Shown in pieces: positions 52,205 through 64,000 of a stretch of 64,000 bases of DNA. The stretch comes from Asparagus officinalis (lineage: Eukaryota; Streptophyta; Magnoliopsida; Asparagales; Asparagaceae). The notes under the pieces were generated by a model. That model did not search any database, was not told where the DNA came from, and saw only the letters and a program-made list of their open reading frames with translations. A program made the translations under genes and the position numbers. The stretch lies in assembly GCF_001876935.1 (NCBI RefSeq), contig NC_033794.1, positions 7,675,058 to 7,739,057 on the forward strand. Reading direction: 5' to 3'. Positions within the stretch are counted from its first letter, which is position 1; each line of letters begins with the position of its first letter.

Positions 52205-52379
52205 GGAGTGGTGTTAGTCACAAACCCCCAACAACACCCCCTCTCTCATTCCCTACAGTACACCGGGCCTCATACAGGGTTTTAAAATTTTAAAATCTCA
52301 CGTGGGGTCTAATGTACTGTAGCAAATGAGAGAGGAGCTATTGTTGGAGGTATGGTTAGACGTGTGCTCCTACCATTTC
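52205..52379. mobile_element. Palindromic Mutator-type MITE, copy 3
   Basis: Same family as 43430 and 48835: left GGTGTTAGTCACAAAC, right GTGTGCTCCTACC, centre TTTTAAAATTTTAAAA. The flanks are T-rich, so the TSD is only approximate. It lies 65 bp upstream of the OB-fold ATG and so forms part of its promoter or leader. Confidence 0.75.
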
Positions 52380-53899
52380 TTATTTTTTTTTAGCGAGGTG
52401 AGAGAGAGAGGAGATGAGGCTTTTTAACCTTTACCTTTGGCTAAAGGCTAAATGGCACTTACATATAGAGCTGTGCAATCGGTCTGTGGGTTCGGTTTTT
52501 GGCCAAATTTAGCCAAATCGAACCGATTTAAGTAGGTTTGATTTTATTTGGGTCAGTTTGTTCGGTTTTCGCTTGGGTATAAATGTTATGTCCAAATTTA
52601 ATTTCACCTCTAATCGGTTGACGAATACAAAAATCCCCTACACTTCAATTAATTAAAATTCATGAACTATCAAATGCTACTGAATATTAGATATAGAAAT
52701 CAAAATCTGATTTCTGCCAAAGCTTACATAATTTTTTTAGAGAAAGTTTACATAAAGAATTAAAGTGATCTCAATCCGATAGACAAATTAAATAAAAAAT
52801 ATGTAATAATTTGGATGTTGTGTATAGTTTCTAATTATAAGTCTGGTTCAAACAGAAGTCTGATCCAAAGATTCTCTTGCATTATGTGTATCAATCAAGT
52901 AGAAAAATCAAGAAAATATTAAAATCAATATTATAGTTTAACTTTCTTACCTCCAAAGTGGATTGACCCAAACTAGAAAAAGCGAATAGATAATAGAGAG
53001 AGGTAGACAACTAGAGATGATGAAAAAGCCTAGAATTGGAGAGGGCATCATTGTTGGGGTATTTCATCACTATCAGGTCTCGTGAGAGAAAAAGATTTCA
53101 AGCTGCAACGAAGCAACTCTATATGAATTATGACGGGTCATGTTTGAGCGGATGCGGATAGTAACTAGAATGGGTAATACAGTTTGGTCGGTTCGGACGG
53201 TTCAGGTTGAAAAAAATTCAATCCGACCCAACCAGACCCGGACTTTAGTAAAAACCGAACCGAAGTATCAAATTTCCGTCGGTTCGGTCGGTTTGTTTAG
53301 TTTGAACCGACTATATATGCTCACCTCTACATACATAGTTAAATACCCTATAGTTTCACCAATTTTATTAATGCTCTCTATTTTAAAGTCATGTACTTAA
53401 ATTTTAAATATTTAAGGTTTTAAATTATTACACATTGATGTCCTTTTCTTTACCTAATACTCTCTGTTTGTAAATGGTCCCATTTAAATACCCTAAAGTT
53501 TACACTTAGTAACATTTGTTTAGTGATATTTTTGGATGAGAATATTATACATCGTCTATGCTTTTTTAACTTTGAAGCATTTATCTACAATATTTAAATC
53601 ATATCATACTCTCTTTAAAAGCACGAGTTCGGAAAATCTTTTTTAGACAAATATACCCCTTTATAGTTTGAACTACCTTATCTATAATCAAATTCTAATT
53701 TTCAATGGTCAATATTATCCTTCACTATTTTGAATATTTTATTTATATCTTAATCTATCCTAATCCTAATCATATCTTATCCTAATCCTATGTAAACCAT
53801 GTTTAGCTTAACAATTTAAAAAAACTAATATTAATAAAATATATAAAACATAAAAATGATATTAATTTGTTAAGATAAAGAAATTACAAGTAGATAACA

Positions 53900-54760
53900 T
53901 ATTATAATACATGAAGTATTACAAAAAAACCATAAAAAGTTTTAAAATTGCAGAAAAGACCCTGAAAAGTTCAAAATTATAAAAATCATCCTAATGTCTC
54001 AAAACTTAAAATAAAAAACATGAAATTAAAAAATTAACATCAGTTTGCAAAGAATTTAAAATTTACAGTTAACACCTCAATGTCTCAAAAATTATAGAAA
54101 CACCCTCAAAAGTTTAAATTACAGACAAGCACATTAAAATTCTAAAATTTTAAAACTTACAAACAACACAGATGAATTCAAGAGATTACCATGATACACC
54201 TAAAATTTTTGACATTTAAATTTAAATTTTTTAATTAACACCCTCAATATCTCAAAAATTATAGAAACACATTCAAAAGTTCAAATTATAAAAAACCACC
54301 CTAAAATTCTAAAATTTGTAAATAAAATAAGATGAATTCAAGATATTACCCTTAGACACCTAAAAAATTAAAATTTGCCAAAATTAACCTCAAAATTTTT
54401 AAAAAACTCCTTCAAAATTTAAAAATCGTAAAAAAAAACTCTAAATTTTAAAATTTTTAACTAGCACACATCAAATTCGTCGATTGGTAGACCGCTGAAA
54501 TTTAATATTTTTCAAAATTAATCTATAGTTTTAATAATTGCAAAAGACACCCTCAAAATTTTAGAGTTACAAGAAATATACTAACATTTAAAAAATTACC
54601 ACCAACACATGAAACATAGAATTTACAACTACCAAACTTAAAAGTAAATTTTTTTAAAAACTCTTTCAAAATTTTAAAAATTATAAATCACACCCTCAAA
54701 GTTCAAAACCACAAAAATGGGCTAAAATTTTAAAACTTGGCAAAGAAAAGTGTAATTGTT
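53900..54760 (+). repeat. Degenerate AT-rich repeat with ACACCCTCAAAA phrase
   Basis: Variants of ACACCCTCAAAA(A)TTT followed by AAATTACAAA recur roughly every 40-60 bp. The copies are too diverged to give a fixed period by eye. Confidence 0.55.
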
Positions 54761-55744
54761 TGGTATTTTTCATATATATATATATATTAAAATTTCTAAT
54801 TTAGGGATTTACTATCCATTTTCAACATCTAAGAATAGTCTAAGTTGATACTGGTAAACAAAAACAATAAGAATTGATTAAAAACATCCGGTTAATGGAT
54901 AAAAATTTTAAAAATATTATAGATTAAAAATTACCGGCACTATATAAATTAAATTAATTTCATATAATTTTAGTAATAAGTTGGGGTAGCCAAAATACAT
55001 TTGTAACATTAATTGATAGATGTTTAAATCCATAGAAATGATAAAACACTATAATATTATACCTTAGCATTAATTGATTTTAATTTAGAAACTTTAAAAC
55101 ACTATATTGATAAAACACTATATTGATTTTATATATATGAAATTAATATTTATTCTCATTGAAATAGAAAAAAATTAAAGTCTATATTTTGAGCAGTTTG
55201 TGTTGAACATCATAAGTACATTTGACTTCTTTGTAAAGTTAAATGAGATGATAAAAAATTAACGAGCCCAGGAAAGATAATAGCATAAAAAATACAAAAT
55301 TAGCCTGATGTCACAATTAATGTAGATGATGAAGACAATACTCTAGAATTGTCCGAGAAATGATAAATGATAAACCTGAAGAAGGATTGATCTTAACTCA
55401 ATAAAAAATAAAATAGAAGAAATAAAAACAATATTTTATGAATATTTTATAGAATAGTTTAATTATTTTGAGTGAAATTAGGAATCTTTAGAAGAGAGTT
55501 TCATGAATTTTTTTCAGTACTTTTATATTCTTATGTGGATGTTTTTATCATATAAAAGTATACTAGAGTTAGCATTAATCTTTAATTTATATTTTTTTAT
55601 GAAGTCTATCAATGATTAGGAATAAACTTCATATTCTCTTTTGCATCGTTTTAACATACTTTAAATCAATCATTTTGCCATATTGGTTTGAAATATTCAC
55701 CTTCCTTGTATAACACTATTTTAATATTTTTCACTTTGTAATAC

Positions 55745-55870
55745 TATACTTTCTCAAATAAAGCTTAGTTTCATATCGGTCAAAAATAATATGAAAATTT
55801 AAATTATTATACTTTCTCAAATAAAGCTTAGTTTCATATCGGTCAAAAATAATATGAAAATTTAAATTAT
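55745..55870 (+). repeat. 63-bp tandem duplication
   Basis: TATACTTTCTCAAATAAAGC starts at 55745 and at 55808, with the whole 63-bp unit repeated. Confidence 0.85.
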
Positions 55871-56028
55871 TTTTAAAATATATTTGTTTTTAATTAATTC
55901 AAATATCAACATGAAAATTTAAATTGGGTGTATCCCATTTAAACAAACATAAAAAAATAATTGGGATGTAAGAGTTTAAAGAAAAAATGAGCACAAACTG
56001 CCAAAAATACTTAATCATGATATTAAAT

Positions 56029-56058
56029 CACGTGCATTGCACGTGTGTAAAAACTAGT
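56029..56058 (+). mobile_element. Probable Helitron 3' end
   Basis: A hairpin CACGTGCATTGCACGTG (56029-56045) is followed 8 bases later by CTAG (56054-56057) and then T. Helitrons end in a short hairpin about 10 bases before CTRR and insert between A and T. The 5' end (TC...) was not identified, so the extent is unknown. Confidence 0.55.
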
Positions 56059-57039
56059 ACTTTAAAATATTTAAGTGTATTGTTTTAAAATAGAGTATAT
56101 TAAAGTGCAAAGTTGGTGGAATTATAAGGCATATAGGTGAAATTATAAGGCAAAGAAGTGCAATTAGCCTTTATCTTTTCACTTATTTTTCATTTTTCAC
56201 TTGTGTGTGTACGACACCTGCGGAAGCACGTGGAATCAAATAAGGGTCTTTTAAATAAAAAAGTACAAACGATATCTATAAACTTCAATTTATAAAAACC
56301 ACCTTTAATGGGGCTTTGCTTGCAATCATCAATCTCAACTTATTTTTTGCTAAAATTTTAATAAAAGATTTAAAAAATACACATAGTAGACCCATGATAT
56401 GTCTTTTTAATCAAACACATATTTTTTTTGGGTGTGTTACTATTGCTTTCTAAGAATCTCAATTATAATGTAATTAGAAAATTGATAAAGGTGGTTGATT
56501 GCAATTGGAACATTCCTCAAAGATGGATTTTGAATTAATTAAACTTCAAAGATGTTTTTTTCAACATTTTCAACCCATTTGAAGATTTTTTTTAATCAAA
56601 AACCCATCAAATAGTTTTGAAAACTATAGCAAATAACTCGAACAAACTTATCGCAAGTATTTTTAGTAAGACACTTTTGAAATAACATTATGGAGTAGTC
56701 TAAACTTTGAGATCATCAGATTAAGTGGAATAATAATCAGATTAGTACTCAAGTTTTTGTTAGTTAAGCCACTTTTCGGACAAAATAAACAGGGCTAGGA
56801 GCAATCAAGCCACCACGTACGTTTAGAATTAGAATCTAGATTAGTTCTCAAGTTGCCAAAATGATCCTAAAGATCTTGTTTCTTCAGCTAATGACACCAT
56901 TACCAACTTGTATTTGTGAGTTTGTTACCTAGATTCATGGTGTGGTGTTAACCACCCATGAAATGGTCAGTCATAAAAGTGGTCTAACGTTCATAATTTG
57001 TTGTAACTGCCCAATCTGTGGATGATTAATCTAATCCTA

Positions 57040-59899
57040 TGTAATGACCATAAATTTTTCGATATTGATTGAATAATTTTTCTGATATTTTAAATATTAA
57101 ATTATTATTTTTTGAAAAAAAGTAATTTTCTTGTGTTTTCCTCTCTCACCGTTAACCACTCTGTCTCTCTCTCTCTCTCTAATCTCTCATCTCTCCTCCC
57201 TACCCCACTTCATTATTTTCCTCCTCGTTTCCCGCATACCCCTCCCTCGTGTTTCCCTCTGCTACATCTCCCTCTCCTACAAATCTCTTCTCTACGTTCT
57301 CTCTCTCCAACTCCATCTCTCACTCCTTTTAATCTCTTCCTCCAATTCCTGCTCCTCTCTCTCCCTCTAAACCCACAACCCCACCTCAGACCCGCCTCTA
57401 CCTCTAGGCTTGCCGCAGCTCACACCAAACCACCATCGCCTCTCCTCTTCGCCGTCCAACTCCACCGCCCTCACCCCGACGACCCCGACAACCTCCTCCC
57501 ACCTTCGGAAATCCAAGACAGCGGGGAAAGGCTCCGAACAACAAGGAACAAGACCGATCGGCGAGCAATTGCACTGCAGAAAACTACAGCTTTGTGCCGA
57601 CTTCGCACTCCCTTTCCAATCACCTCCGACATCTGTTTCTGCCACTGTCTTCTCCAGTGAGTAGCCTTATATGTTGTCTATCACCTTCAATTTGTATCAC
57701 GCTCTAACTCACTCTCTATCTCTCTCGGTATCATCCTAAACATCACTGGATGGCAAGCAGTTCGCAGAAAACTGTAGCTTTGTGCCGACTTCGCACGCGC
57801 TTTTCGATCGCCTTCGACCTCCATTTATGTCACCGTCTTTGTCGGTGTGTAGCCTTTTATATTGTCTATCACATGGTATCTCCCTCTCGCTTGGGCTCAT
57901 TGTCTACCTCTCGTTATATTGCTTCAAATATCGCTCATCGTTACTAACACCTCTCTTTTGTATTCTAACCGATTGACCTTCCGGCGAGCCCGCGGAACCC
58001 GTTGTGAACCGAGCAGCCACCCCGACGACCTCCACTGCCCCTCTACGACACCCTCGACATCCCCGAGGCAAGATACTTTTCTCATTGACTTGTCATTATA
58101 ATTTTTAGATCTGTTGTGAAATAATTATGTGCATAATCAGGTTGTAATATGATTGTGTTGTAGGGTATATTGTGATAATCTGTGTGGGTTTGTTGATGAA
58201 TGATACTAAAAATAATAATGTGATAAATAATACTGCTGTAGTTATATTCGTGAAGTGATGAGCATGATATGTATTTTAAAACCCATATATAATAAGTGGA
58301 TATGTTAAAAACTAGATTATGATTAATTATAAGATGTTTTTAAAAGAAGAATATTTTTAAAGATTATTTTGAATTATTAATTATGATAAATAATTTAAAG
58401 GAATTTATTTTGGTAAAAGGGATTATTTTAAACTATTATAATAATGAATATTTTAAAAGAATTTATTTTGGAAGAGGGATTATTTTAGATTATTATAATG
58501 AGAAATAAATTAAAAGAATTTATTTTGCAAAAGGAATATTTTAAATAAATAAATTTATTATTTTAAAAGATTATTTTAGAATAGTTTTATGAGAAGTTTA
58601 GAGATCTGAATAGTAAGATTTTGATAAAATCAGTTACATGAATATATTGTTCACAGTCACTGTTCATACATATCGTACTGTTCATAGTTACTATTCATGT
58701 TTTATGATCTTTATTTTAATGTATTTGATATGCCATAATATTATTGCATAGAGTTAGTTGTATTTATTACTCCTTGTCGTGTTTGAGAACCAATAGGAGT
58801 TCATGACTTAGTGACCCTTGCGCATCATGAACAAGACCTAGAGACATGTGTGTGTGTGTGTGTTTACTTAGACATACAAGAAACAGTGGGATGGGAAAGT
58901 CTTGATTCATGTGATCGGATATGGTTGTTGATGTATCTTCTAGACTCGCACCAGTGACATGTTTCGTCCTGGAGTAGGTTTGTTGGGCCAGTGACCTGTT
59001 TCGTCACTTTGGTCAGTAACCTGTTTCATTACCCAAGTTTTGCTTGAGTTCGGACTAGGCCGAAATCGGATTGCGTGTAGTCCTCTCACCGAACCGTTTC
59101 GCGGGTTTGGATGCACGTAGAGGATTTGTGAACAGTTGGTTATCCAATAATATGAACGTTGACTTTATTTGAGATGTGGACCAGTGATCTATTATAGGAT
59201 GGCTAGCTGCTTGACCTCGTTACTTGGTTGATTTTTGGATTCTTCTGATTATTATACTCTAGTGGTGGATTGCATTTAGATTATTAGAATTCCAGTGCCA
59301 TGCTTTTATTGTTATTACTGTTAGTGTATTGGTCGTTCAACTGTTTCTATTCTCCCTTGTAAGATCTTGCCATGTGCCATGCACGCTGACGTACTCCTGT
59401 TCTCTCGGGTTGTACGTCAGATTTAGTACGTCAGATTTAGAGGACGGACGGGTCCAGCTTGGAAACATGCAAGAGCCGGAGTATTTCTCAACAAGAGTGC
59501 CTTGCATACAAAGCAAAAGAAAAAGCCGAAGTTTAGTTATTTCTTTTAGTTACTTGATGGTCTTTAATTTACTTTTGTATCATTTTCCATTTCCGTTGGG
59601 TCGATGTATTTTTATATTTTCTCCAGTATTTAGTTGGATAGTTTTGTATTATGGCATGTATGACCCGAGTATTATGTCTTGGATGATATTTCTTTTATGA
59701 TATGGATCATTTTGTTCTGAGTTGTTTATTATATTCTTGCTAATTGTGATCGGGGACTTGTGACTTTGCATTATACTGCTTGACGCTTAGCGTATTAGAT
59801 TGAGCAGAAAGGGTCTAGTACTTATTTCTCCTCAGTCTGATACGTCACGGGCTTGTTCGTGTTCAGGTTCCCTGGTATTTTGGGAAGCAGCGCGTGACA
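57040..59899 (+). mobile_element. 2.86-kb solo LTR with 5-bp TSD
   Basis: The sequence begins TGTAATGACC and ends GCGCGTGACA, giving TG...CA ends. TCCTA stands directly on both sides (57035-57039 and 59900-59904). No gag, pol or internal LTR pair is seen, so a solo LTR is the simplest reading. The interior has CT-rich sequence (57120-57370), a diverged direct duplication (about 57585 and 57768, GCTTTGTGCCGACTTCGCAC) and repeated GTGACCTGTTTCGTCA-like phrases near 58950-59030. The long CT-rich frame 57112-57660 is low-complexity and not taken as a gene. Confidence 0.75.
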
Positions 59900-59904
59900 T
59901 CCTA

Positions 59905-61216
59905 TCTTTATGGTAACTACACCTAAGTGTGTGCTTGATAGGAGCACATCTATAAATACAATTAATAAGTGTTTTGGATCCCTAAACTTAATTACTCTCT
60001 CTTATTTTTTTATACACCATCATAAGAGTGTATGAGAGCTTAGAAGAACACCAAAACACAGAGCATTAAGGCATCTCCAAGCAATGGTGTCAATGGACGG
60101 AGGTATACCGATCTCTTCCGCATTCAGTTTATTCAAATTCATAGCATATATTGTTTGTAAATATGCTTATAAGTATTGCGGAGCTTATTTTTGACACATA
60201 TATCTTACTAATCAGGACTGCGAAGCCCCTTGGCTAATTTCTCAATGGATCAGTTTAAAGCATGCTGGATCCACTCAAATTCTAAATTCAAAAGTTGAAT
60301 TTTCAAATTGAAACACGTGCATACTTTGGATCACCTTATGTTAATATGCATGAACTATGCAGAAACAAAAATCATCAAAGATTTTGAATGCTTTGACACA
60401 TGAAGAAAATCTAAAGAACTTATCTTTTTTTTGACTTGGGAGTACCTATCGAATTAAGTTTTGGGTTTAATCCTTTTTTACGTGGAAGTGTCATGTGAGT
60501 ATGGCATGACCTTATTGTGAAGCTAAAGAACATTCAAAACATAGATATTTCACTCAAATCTCGTACTTTTAGAGTATTAATCATCGTTTATCCTTGTCAT
60601 ATTATTAAGTCATTTGTCACATAACTGTTTAAAAGGATACTCTGAGATAAAAAAAAGGATCCTCTGAGACTACCAATCACCGACACGTGCGAGCGTTCCA
60701 AATCAATGACCTGTGAGGCTTAGTCTGTTGCATCGCAGTTTACGTGGGATAATCGTAACAAAGAGCTATTCAGGTATCATGATTTCTCTATTTTGGGCAT
60801 GTTATTCAGTCAGGAAGCAAAAAACTGTGTTTGGCAACATAATATCCAAATCCGATAAACAAAGATTTCAATCCGAACCCGAACTTCATGTCTCAGTCGG
60901 GTTAAACCCTAATTAAAGGCCTTAATTAGGGTTTAACACCCTCCTAAATAGTCGGGGTTGGCAACCCCGACTATTTAGGATAGTGATTAATCTGCTAATC
61001 ACAAAATCCGGTCGGTTTTGATAAATAAAAGAAAAAAGGGTCGATTTTGAAAAATAAAAAACTAAATGGGTCGATTTTGAAAAATTGTTCTTTTCAGAAT
61101 CTCCCTATTATTTGTCCGTTTTTAAACAAAAATAAAAACATCGCCGCCGTCGAGATCGAGAGAGAGAGAGAGAAGCCCGACAAATCCCTAATTAACCCTA
61201 CTCTCTCGAGCAACCC
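59905..61216 (+). other. Intergenic region and promoter of the poly(A) polymerase gene
   Basis: Two perfect palindromes (60901-60937 and 60942-60980), then GGTCGGTTTTGA/GGGTCGATTTTGA repeats (61012-61085) resembling the ends of the element at 51283. A GA-rich leader (61150-61175) precedes the ATG. Confidence 0.6.
60901..60980. repeat. Two adjacent perfect palindromes
   Basis: GTTAAACCCTAATTA with its complement (60901-60937), and CCTAAATAGTCGGGGTTG with its complement (60942-60980). Each folds into a hairpin of about 18 bp. Confidence 0.92.
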
Positions 61217-64000
61217 ATGGAATCCAATGGCAGCATCTTATACGAAACCCTAGATTCTTTCTCTTTCTTCTCAAATCCCGACCCTACTCCGTCCGAATCC
61301 CACGCCGTGTTTCGGAACCAAATAACGTCTTCGGCCGATTTATCGGCCGATATCCCCGTCGCCGATTACTTCTCTCTCGACGTCGCCGCTGAGTCTCCTC
61401 CTCGGGATGCTGAAGAATCTCCTCCTCTGCCTTCGGTCGATGATCAGGCTAATGGAGAGAGCAAGGTCTCGGAGCTTGCTTGGTTTCGTTCTGGCAGTAA
61501 ATTCAAGAGCCCCATGATTCAGCTCCATAAAGGTGAGATTTTTGGAAATTTGATGCGATTAGGTTTTGTTAGTGTTGAGGTTATGTTTTTAAAGTTGAGG
61601 TATTTGTTGTGATGGAGGGAAAAAAATGATTGTCTGAGCAGGCAGAGATCGAAAAGATAAAGCCTGAGAATTAGATTGCTTTTTTCTGTTTCTCATAGAG
61701 TAGTTTTACACTTAGAACTGGCAAAGAATGATGAGTTTGTGATAAAAATAGGTAATAAATATTTTCGACCTACCAATAGAGATTAAGGAGCGCCATATGA
61801 CCTAATTCTTTTGATTGAATATCGTAGCCAGTTGCAACGGTACCGGCCCATCTTGTGTTTAGCTTTTATCCTGCGGCGTCTCATGACCTTAAGTGAAATG
61901 TACGAAGAGAAAAAAGATTATGTTATCAACTAACAGAAGTATAATCTAGTGGCGGATCCAGGATTTATGGAAAGTGGTGTCACCAAATAATTAATGTTAA
62001 AAAATTATAATTTTCCTCGATGAGTTTTCATATTTTGAAAAAGTAAATAATGGAAAGGATAGTTACACTATCAAATATATCTTTCTCAGTATATATCACT
62101 AACAAGCATTGAGCCAACCATCTCCTTGATTAATAGCACAATCATTGTATCATTAGTTAAGCCATCAGTCATCATGTCATTATTCATTTGTAATACTACC
62201 AGTCATCCCTTAAAGAAACTTTCATGACTATTCATTTTCTAACAAACCCTTAATATTTCTATTCCAAGATACTAGAATGAATTTTTATCAAACAATGATT
62301 TTTTATTTATTATAAGCATGTAAGTAAATTAGATTTTTTTATTACTTGTTAGTTGTTGTACCTACTCTTTATAATTAAAAAAATATCCTTCACTGTGAAT
62401 CAAAGAATTTAACTCTTCATTATGAGAAGAAAACCGATATCTTGCTAACATTAGTATGTACAATAATATGTATTAATGCCTACAAACTTATAAAAAGTTA
62501 AGAGGAAAGTGGTATCCAAGAATTTAACTCTTCATTATGAGAAGAAAACCGATATCTTGCTAACATTAGTATGTACAATAATATGTATTAATGCCTACAA
62601 ACTTATAAAAAGTTGAGGAAAGTGGTATCACGTGACACCACTTCCTCCATGGTGGATTTGCCATTGTTATTATCTAGTGCCACTTTCATAGTTAGACCTA
62701 TGTCCATGTTTGAGGAATTTGTATAAGATGTCCTACTTGGTTCAGTGCATATCAAGTTTGAATAACTGTGTGGGATATATGACTAATTTGTATAATCATC
62801 TTATGGATACTACGCGGTTGTTTCTTGGTCCTGACTTCATATTCTGTATGTACATGTCCAATCATTGTATTTTCATGACCTGAAAGTTCAAGCATTTGTT
62901 TATAACGAAGACTGATAGTTGTCTAGTTGGATGCTGTTTTATGTTCTTTGAACATGATAATCTGTATCTTTCTTAAGATTGCTAATAATTGTAAAGAGCA
63001 TGTGCCTGATTTCTATTCATTTTTTTTTCAAGAGTTGGTGGTCTATATTCCTTATAACTAGAAATGATCTAAATATTGCTGTGGTGTCTCAGAGATAATT
63101 GATTTTTGCAACTTTGTGTCACCAACTCCTGAAGAAGAAGCCTCACGCAGTGCTGCTATGCAAGGTGTTCTTGATGTCGTGAAATATATTTGGCCACACT
63201 CCAAAGTATGCTTTACCAATATTGGAATATCAATGCGTACAACCGTTCCTACTTGGATTTATTTATGCCCATACATAGACTTCCTATCTTTTAACTGGCT
63301 GTTGCTGTAGGTGGAAGTATTTGGATCATTTAGGACAGGTCTTTACCTACCAACCAGTGATATTGATGTAAGTCATTCATACTTTTGAAGTTTGCTTCTG
63401 TTTTGAATGTTATTCTACTATAATTTCGATCAATATATAATTGAATTAGTCTCTTTATTGACTGATTTATTTGATGAGATTCTATTTATCTTTCATGTAT
63501 TTAGTTATTTGAGTAAATTTTGTAGTCTATTCACTATTCAGACATATCTTCAATGGTAAGGCTAAAGATATATGATACTTCTAAAAAGAGAAGAGTAGCA
63601 GATTCACCGTTTAGGAGTGGCTGGTCTATTTGAATATTTATAGATGCTATTTTCTTAAGTTTTGAATATTAAAAAGTTTCAAATATATTTCAGTAGATGG
63701 ATCTGTCAGATAGATTTTAATTGAAACCTAAACAAGTTTAAGATTGATTCAAGTTTTTGTACCTCATGTGAGGTAAAACAGCGATATTATTTTCTTTTAA
63801 GAGTGTTGTAGATTATTTCATGGTAAGTATTATTTGTATTTATGATGCACAAATACTGGTGATTGTTTTCCTGAAATCAGTTTGACTGAGTCAAATAGAC
63901 ATTGCTATTACATGTCTATAGTCTAATAAATTTTTTACAAGAGATCAGTGTGAATATATGCAATTTTAATATTTTGAATAGTTAGTGCAAGTCATGGTCA
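61217..64000 (+). CDS. TRF4/5-like non-canonical poly(A) polymerase, 5' part
   Basis: Three exons join in phase: 61217-61532, 63093-63205 and 63311-63367. The gene continues beyond the window. Exon 1 gives a Ser/Pro/Asp-rich leader (MESNGSILYETLDSFSFF) and ends FKSPMIQLHK. Exon 2 gives EIIDFCNFVSPTPEEEASRS and VVKYIWPHSK. Exon 3 gives VEVFGSFRTGLYLPTSDID, the nucleotidyltransferase GS motif and the start of the catalytic DxD pair of the PAPD5/TRF4 (TENT4) family. Such enzymes add short A tails to nuclear RNAs for exosome decay (TRAMP-like). The At5g53770 group is the likely match. The ATG at 61217 is chosen because the frame opens right after a GA-rich leader. No lesion is seen in the visible part. 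Confidence 0.88.
61947..62666. mobile_element. hAT-like element in first intron of the poly(A) polymerase gene
   Basis: Imperfect terminal inverted repeats of about 36 bp: GTGGCGGATCCAGG...GTGGTGTCACC at the left, and GTGACACCACTTCC...GGATTTGCCATTG at the right. The flanks TATAATCT and TTATTATCT give only an approximate TSD. It contains a 115-bp tandem duplication (62405 and 62520). No transposase. Confidence 0.65.
62405..62634 (+). repeat. 115-bp tandem duplication
   Basis: GAATTTAACTCTTCATTATG starts at 62405 and again at 62520, with the whole unit nearly identical. Confidence 0.88.
63368..64000 (+). other. Intron of the poly(A) polymerase gene, to window end
   Basis: It starts with a strong donor (GTAAGTC) at 63368. 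No further exon is recognised before the window ends. Confidence 0.6.

Larger units (their letters stand above)
52380..56026 (+). other. Gene-poor AT-rich region
   Basis: No gene recognised. 52460-53330 has GGTTCGGTCGGTT/AACCGA-type repeats of probable transposon origin. 53900-54750 is a degenerate repeat (see separate entry). 55745-55870 is a 63-bp tandem duplication (ATACTTTCTCAAATAAAGCT). Confidence 0.6.

Noticed and set aside
57112..57660. 182-codon Ser/Leu/Pro-rich ORF
   Set aside because: It is CT-rich low-complexity sequence inside the solo LTR, with overlapping open frames on both strands.

Overview
The window is nuclear DNA of a flowering plant, most likely a eudicot. The genes are spliced with GT-AG introns, the retroelements are plant Tat-lineage Ty3/gypsy and plant L1, and the host genes belong to plant families (TCX, FLOE/DUF1421, CYCD6-like cyclin, plant OB-fold protein). 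Species cannot be named. Assembly quality varies: there is a 959-base N gap (13768-14726), a short gap (37899-37914), one N at 28969, and one duplicated block full of small insertions.

Layout. (1) 1-16114 is the 3' part of a Tat-lineage element. It holds a tandemly duplicated gag, a long gag-protease-RT-dual RNase H frame, a broken integrase, a 66-bp tandem repeat, a large multi-exon gene on the opposite strand (plant mobile domain plus coiled coil), and the 3' LTR (15222-16114). The 5' LTR is outside the window. (2) 16115-27924 is a TCX (tesmin/TSO1-like CXC) gene whose CXC exon occurs three times. One copy carries a MITE and another looks like unpolished sequence. (3) 27925-31568 is the remnant of a second related LTR element. 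It has its own antisense gene with a TATA box, a dispersed set of about 25-bp palindromes, and a 3' LTR (30363-31568). (4) 31569-34935 is a FLOE-family (DUF1421) gene fragment with a duplicated exon, cut by the LTR on one side and by retroelement sequence on the other. (5) 35292-42686 is a composite: an unknown ORF, a gypsy protease fragment fused in frame to an L1 ORF1, then a decayed L1 body with EN, RT and RNase H. A hAT element sits in its 3' end.

(6) 43111-46805 holds an orphan first exon and then a four-exon CYCD6-like cyclin, both on the minus strand. (7) 47609-52140 holds a two-exon OB-fold gene (minus) and, next to it, a TIR element carrying an inverted copy of that gene's 3' end. 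A family of short palindromic Mutator-type MITEs (43430, 48835, 52205) and a hairpin-rich Mutator-type element lie in and around these genes. (8) 52380-61216 is gene-poor and AT-rich, with a probable Helitron 3' end (56057) and a 2.86-kb solo LTR with a perfect 5-bp target duplication (57040-59899). (9) From 61217 a TRF4/5-like non-canonical poly(A) polymerase gene (plus) begins and runs off the window.

The host genes do not form a pathway. From memory, Arabidopsis FLOE1, the closest OB-fold gene and TCX5 lie fairly near each other on chromosome 4, so this may be an old syntenic block broken up by transposons. The most unusual material is the pair of antisense genes in the retroelements, the palindrome arrays in both LTR families, and the gene-capturing TIR element beside the OB-fold gene.
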